IMG/VR virus record: IMGVR_UViG_3300030109_005803
Span: 1 to 63,530 of that record
DNA from: a virus
DNA: 63,530 bases
Direction: 5' to 3' (one strand)
The position numbers and the translations under genes were made by a program. How positions within the stretch are numbered: position 1 is the first letter of the stretch; each line of letters starts with the position of its first letter. The notes beneath the pieces were generated by a model. The model was not told the origin of the DNA, did not search any database, and saw only the letters and a program-made list of their open reading frames with translations. Below, one piece after another: positions 62,065 to 63,530 of this stretch.

Positions 62065-62067
62065 ATT

Positions 62068-62907
62068 CTACTGTTCTAAAAGTTTGTCTATTAAACTCTC
62101 TAAATTAATATCCATTCCTTCTTCCAATTCAAAATCAGGAATGTCTGTTTCTGGATCCCCGTCTTCTTCTGGAGAGGCAGTGGGCTCATCTGGCTGTGCA
62201 TCTTGTGCTGCTTGTGGTTCCTCTGGGGTTGTCGACAATTCTCCTTCAAATTTGTCAAAGTATAGCGCAAGGTTCTTCAGAAGGTACTCTTCAAACATTG
62301 CAATGTCGTTGGGGTTATCGAGGTTATCGTATGCCACAAGAATATTCTTCTCAATGTCCTGGAAGTCATCATATGCTCTGTTGCGGCCGGTCTTGTCGAC
62401 ACCCTCTAAGCCAAACTCTTCTCTTTCATCGGGCTCTTCTGCTGGCTCTTCTACTTTATCTTCAACGTCGATAAATGCTGGGTCATCCTCGGGCTTGTCG
62501 GAAATGGTGATATCAACATCTTCTTCCACAGCCTCAATCTCTTCGTCTTCGCCGGCTTCCTTACGGGATTCCTCAGGTGCAAGAGACATGTCGACAGCAT
62601 TAAGTATGTGGGCTCTATATGAATCTCTCTGTTGCTTATCGGTGGTAAGGGATTTATATCCTGTTTCAAGAACGGATAATAAGTTAGAGTTCTTAAGAAG
62701 ATCTTCTAAAGTATTAATGCCAGTACTTTCATGTTTCGCCACGGCCGCAACATTACTCTTCTCGGATAGTAAAGTTCGTATAGCAGAACGAAGCTCATTT
62801 TCTTCGTTTAATCTTTTTGTTTCTCTTCTACCTAAAACGTGGCGAATGGCTTTGCGCACATTCTCCCGGAGCATTAGCTCTTCTGCAAATTCTTTACGAT
62901 CAATCAT
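62068..62907 (-). CDS. Acidic helical phage protein (possible prohead core-like)
   Basis: The 279-residue protein has a basic N-terminal helix pair (RENVRKAIRHVLGRRETKRL, ELRSAIRTLL) followed by very acidic segments (EDEEIEAVEEDVDITI, EEPDEREEFGLEGVDK). It ends in an acidic low-complexity region and a short amphipathic helix (NLESLIDKLLEQ). Acidic, helical proteins like this occur as scaffold or core components, so a head-assembly role is possible, but no hallmark motif is visible. It is 3 bases from the next gene. Confidence 0.6.
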   Translation of the reverse strand: MIDRKEFAEELMLRENVRKAIRHVLGRRETKRLNEENELRSAIRTLLSEKSNVAAVAKHESTGINTLEDLLKNSNLLSVLETGYKSLTTDKQQRDSYRAHILNAVDMSLAPEESRKEAGEDEEIEAVEEDVDITISDKPEDDPAFIDVEDKVEEPAEEPDEREEFGLEGVDKTGRNRAYDDFQDIEKNILVAYDNLDNPNDIAMFEEYLLKNLALYFDKFEGELSTTPEEPQAAQDAQPDEPTASPEEDGDPETDIPDFELEEGMDINLESLIDKLLEQ

Positions 62908-62909
62908 TT

Positions 62910-63530
62910 TTAGCCCACCGATATTCCTAGTAAATAGTTCATTACTTCAGTAACTATCTCTTCATCTTCTTTAATGAAGTTCTTGGGATGCCTCTTCTTT
63001 TTCTTCTCGGAACCCACAATACTTGGGGCTCTGCCAGAAAATCCTGCAACAGCGCCTGCGCCCATAGCGGACATTTCCTCAAGCTTTCCTTGAAGTATAT
63101 CATATATTTCTTGATTATAAAATCCCATAATGGCTTCAAAGTCCTCTATTGAGGCTCCCTTAAGAGCATTTCTTAAAGTTGTCCCTGACATCTCGCCAAA
63201 CCCTGGAACGTCAATTTCAACGTGCGGAGCAACTGCAATGTATCCATGTTTGTCAAGTCCCACAAGCTCTTCTCCTGGCCTGTAAGTTTTGTAGTAGGCA
63301 GGAATGCCTTTCTTGGTAAGACCGTCTAGATTGGCAAACCTGGGACTGTCACGCATATCCTTGCCTCCGACCGCGAATATAATAGCCGTCGATGCTGGAT
63401 CGAAGTCCTGAGTAAGCTCCACAGCCTGATACGGATTTCTGCTCATTACGATTTTGTCGGCAGGAACGCCATGCGCGACCATGATTTTTTTCTTTTCTTC
63501 AAAATCCAGCGGAGATTTCGGACCCATTTT
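62910..63530 (-). CDS. Nucleotidyltransferase-fold protein, 5' end outside window
   Basis: The visible 206 residues are the C-terminal part. Codons continue to the window edge without a start that would fit the family, so the N-terminal HxGH domain is probably outside. Visible are AIIFAVGGKDMRDSPRFANL, IAVAPHVEIDVPGFGEMSGT and the motif MSGTTLRNAL, equivalent to the S-x-T-x-L/I-R loop that binds ATP or CTP in this superfamily. A basic KKKKRHPKNF follows. Marine T4-like phages carry related putative cytidylyltransferases of unknown substrate. Confidence 0.72.
   Translation of the reverse strand, partial: KMGPKSPLDFEEKKKIMVAHGVPADKIVMSRNPYQAVELTQDFDPASTAIIFAVGGKDMRDSPRFANLDGLTKKGIPAYYKTYRPGEELVGLDKHGYIAVAPHVEIDVPGFGEMSGTTLRNALKGASIEDFEAIMGFYNQEIYDILQGKLEEMSAMGAGAVAGFSGRAPSIVGSEKKKKRHPKNFIKEDEEIVTEVMNYLLGISVG

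Noticed and set aside
61733-62953. A 406-residue open frame on the plus strand, very rich in Ser
   Set aside because: It is the mirror of the two acidic and helical minus-strand genes; Ser/Leu-rich composition comes from antisense reading of Glu/Asp and Arg codons, and it crosses two real gene boundaries.

Overview
The window looks like an internal segment of a large lytic tailed phage (myovirus) distantly related to T4, probably marine. The evidence is a set of T4-type hallmark genes: a gp47/gp46-like recombination nuclease-ATPase, a gp61-like primase, gp6- and gp25-like baseplate wedge proteins, a gp55-like late sigma factor and a PIN-PhoH ATPase. Small genes of the kind common in T4-like marine phages are also present. 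Every gene I can support is on the minus strand, packed with overlaps of 1-4 bases, so the window reads from high to low coordinates. I see no integrase, transposase, CRISPR array or rRNA. The marine setting is inferred, and the host cannot be named. The tmRNA is of the one-piece type, which argues weakly against an alphaproteobacterial or marine picocyanobacterial origin for it, since those groups use permuted two-piece tmRNAs.

Layout from low to high coordinates. (a) 1-4.6 kb, DNA metabolism: a single reading frame that fuses an Mre11-type nuclease to a Rad50-type ATPase and is cut by the window edge, a 25-residue cysteine-run peptide, a primase and a RuvC-like nuclease. (b) 4.7-35.6 kb, virion proteins: several tail or adhesin-like proteins with paralogous domains, a 2833-residue protein with LamG-like domains, gp6- and gp25-like wedge proteins, a 1618-residue unknown, and a hub-like protein ending in a lytic transglycosylase domain. 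(c) 35.6-37.5 kb: a gp55-like late sigma factor and small genes. (d) 37.5-55.9 kb: an uninterrupted 20-gene glycan island. It holds Gmd and Fcl (GDP-fucose), a GmhA-like isomerase, a cyclase-aminotransferase-reductase-cytidylyltransferase set, sialyltransferase-like proteins, an RmlB-like dehydratase, an E1/RfbH-type 3-dehydrase, a split transketolase, and six further glycosyltransferase-like genes. (e) 55.9-63.5 kb: a PD-(D/E)XK nuclease, a metallopeptidase-like protein, PIN-PhoH, an HldE-type nucleotidyltransferase, tRNA-Pro, tRNA-Ala and tRNA-Thr, a lipoprotein, a tmRNA, two conserved unknowns and a second nucleotidyltransferase cut by the edge.

Regulation: four sigma-70-like promoters are visible, all on the minus strand. 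One precedes the nuclease-ATPase fusion and sits inside a terminator-like palindrome; the other three are in the tRNA/tmRNA section. The structural genes would be expected to depend on the gp55-like factor, but only weak late-promoter candidates are visible.

How the parts may work together (inference): the island could supply nucleotide-activated deoxyhexoses, a branched deoxysugar and possibly an aminocyclitol to its own transferases, to decorate the virion, the host surface or possibly phage DNA. The most novel-looking items are the nuclease-ATPase fusion, the branched-sugar enzyme set, the cyclase set, the phage tmRNA with its readable tag, and the cysteine-run micropeptide.
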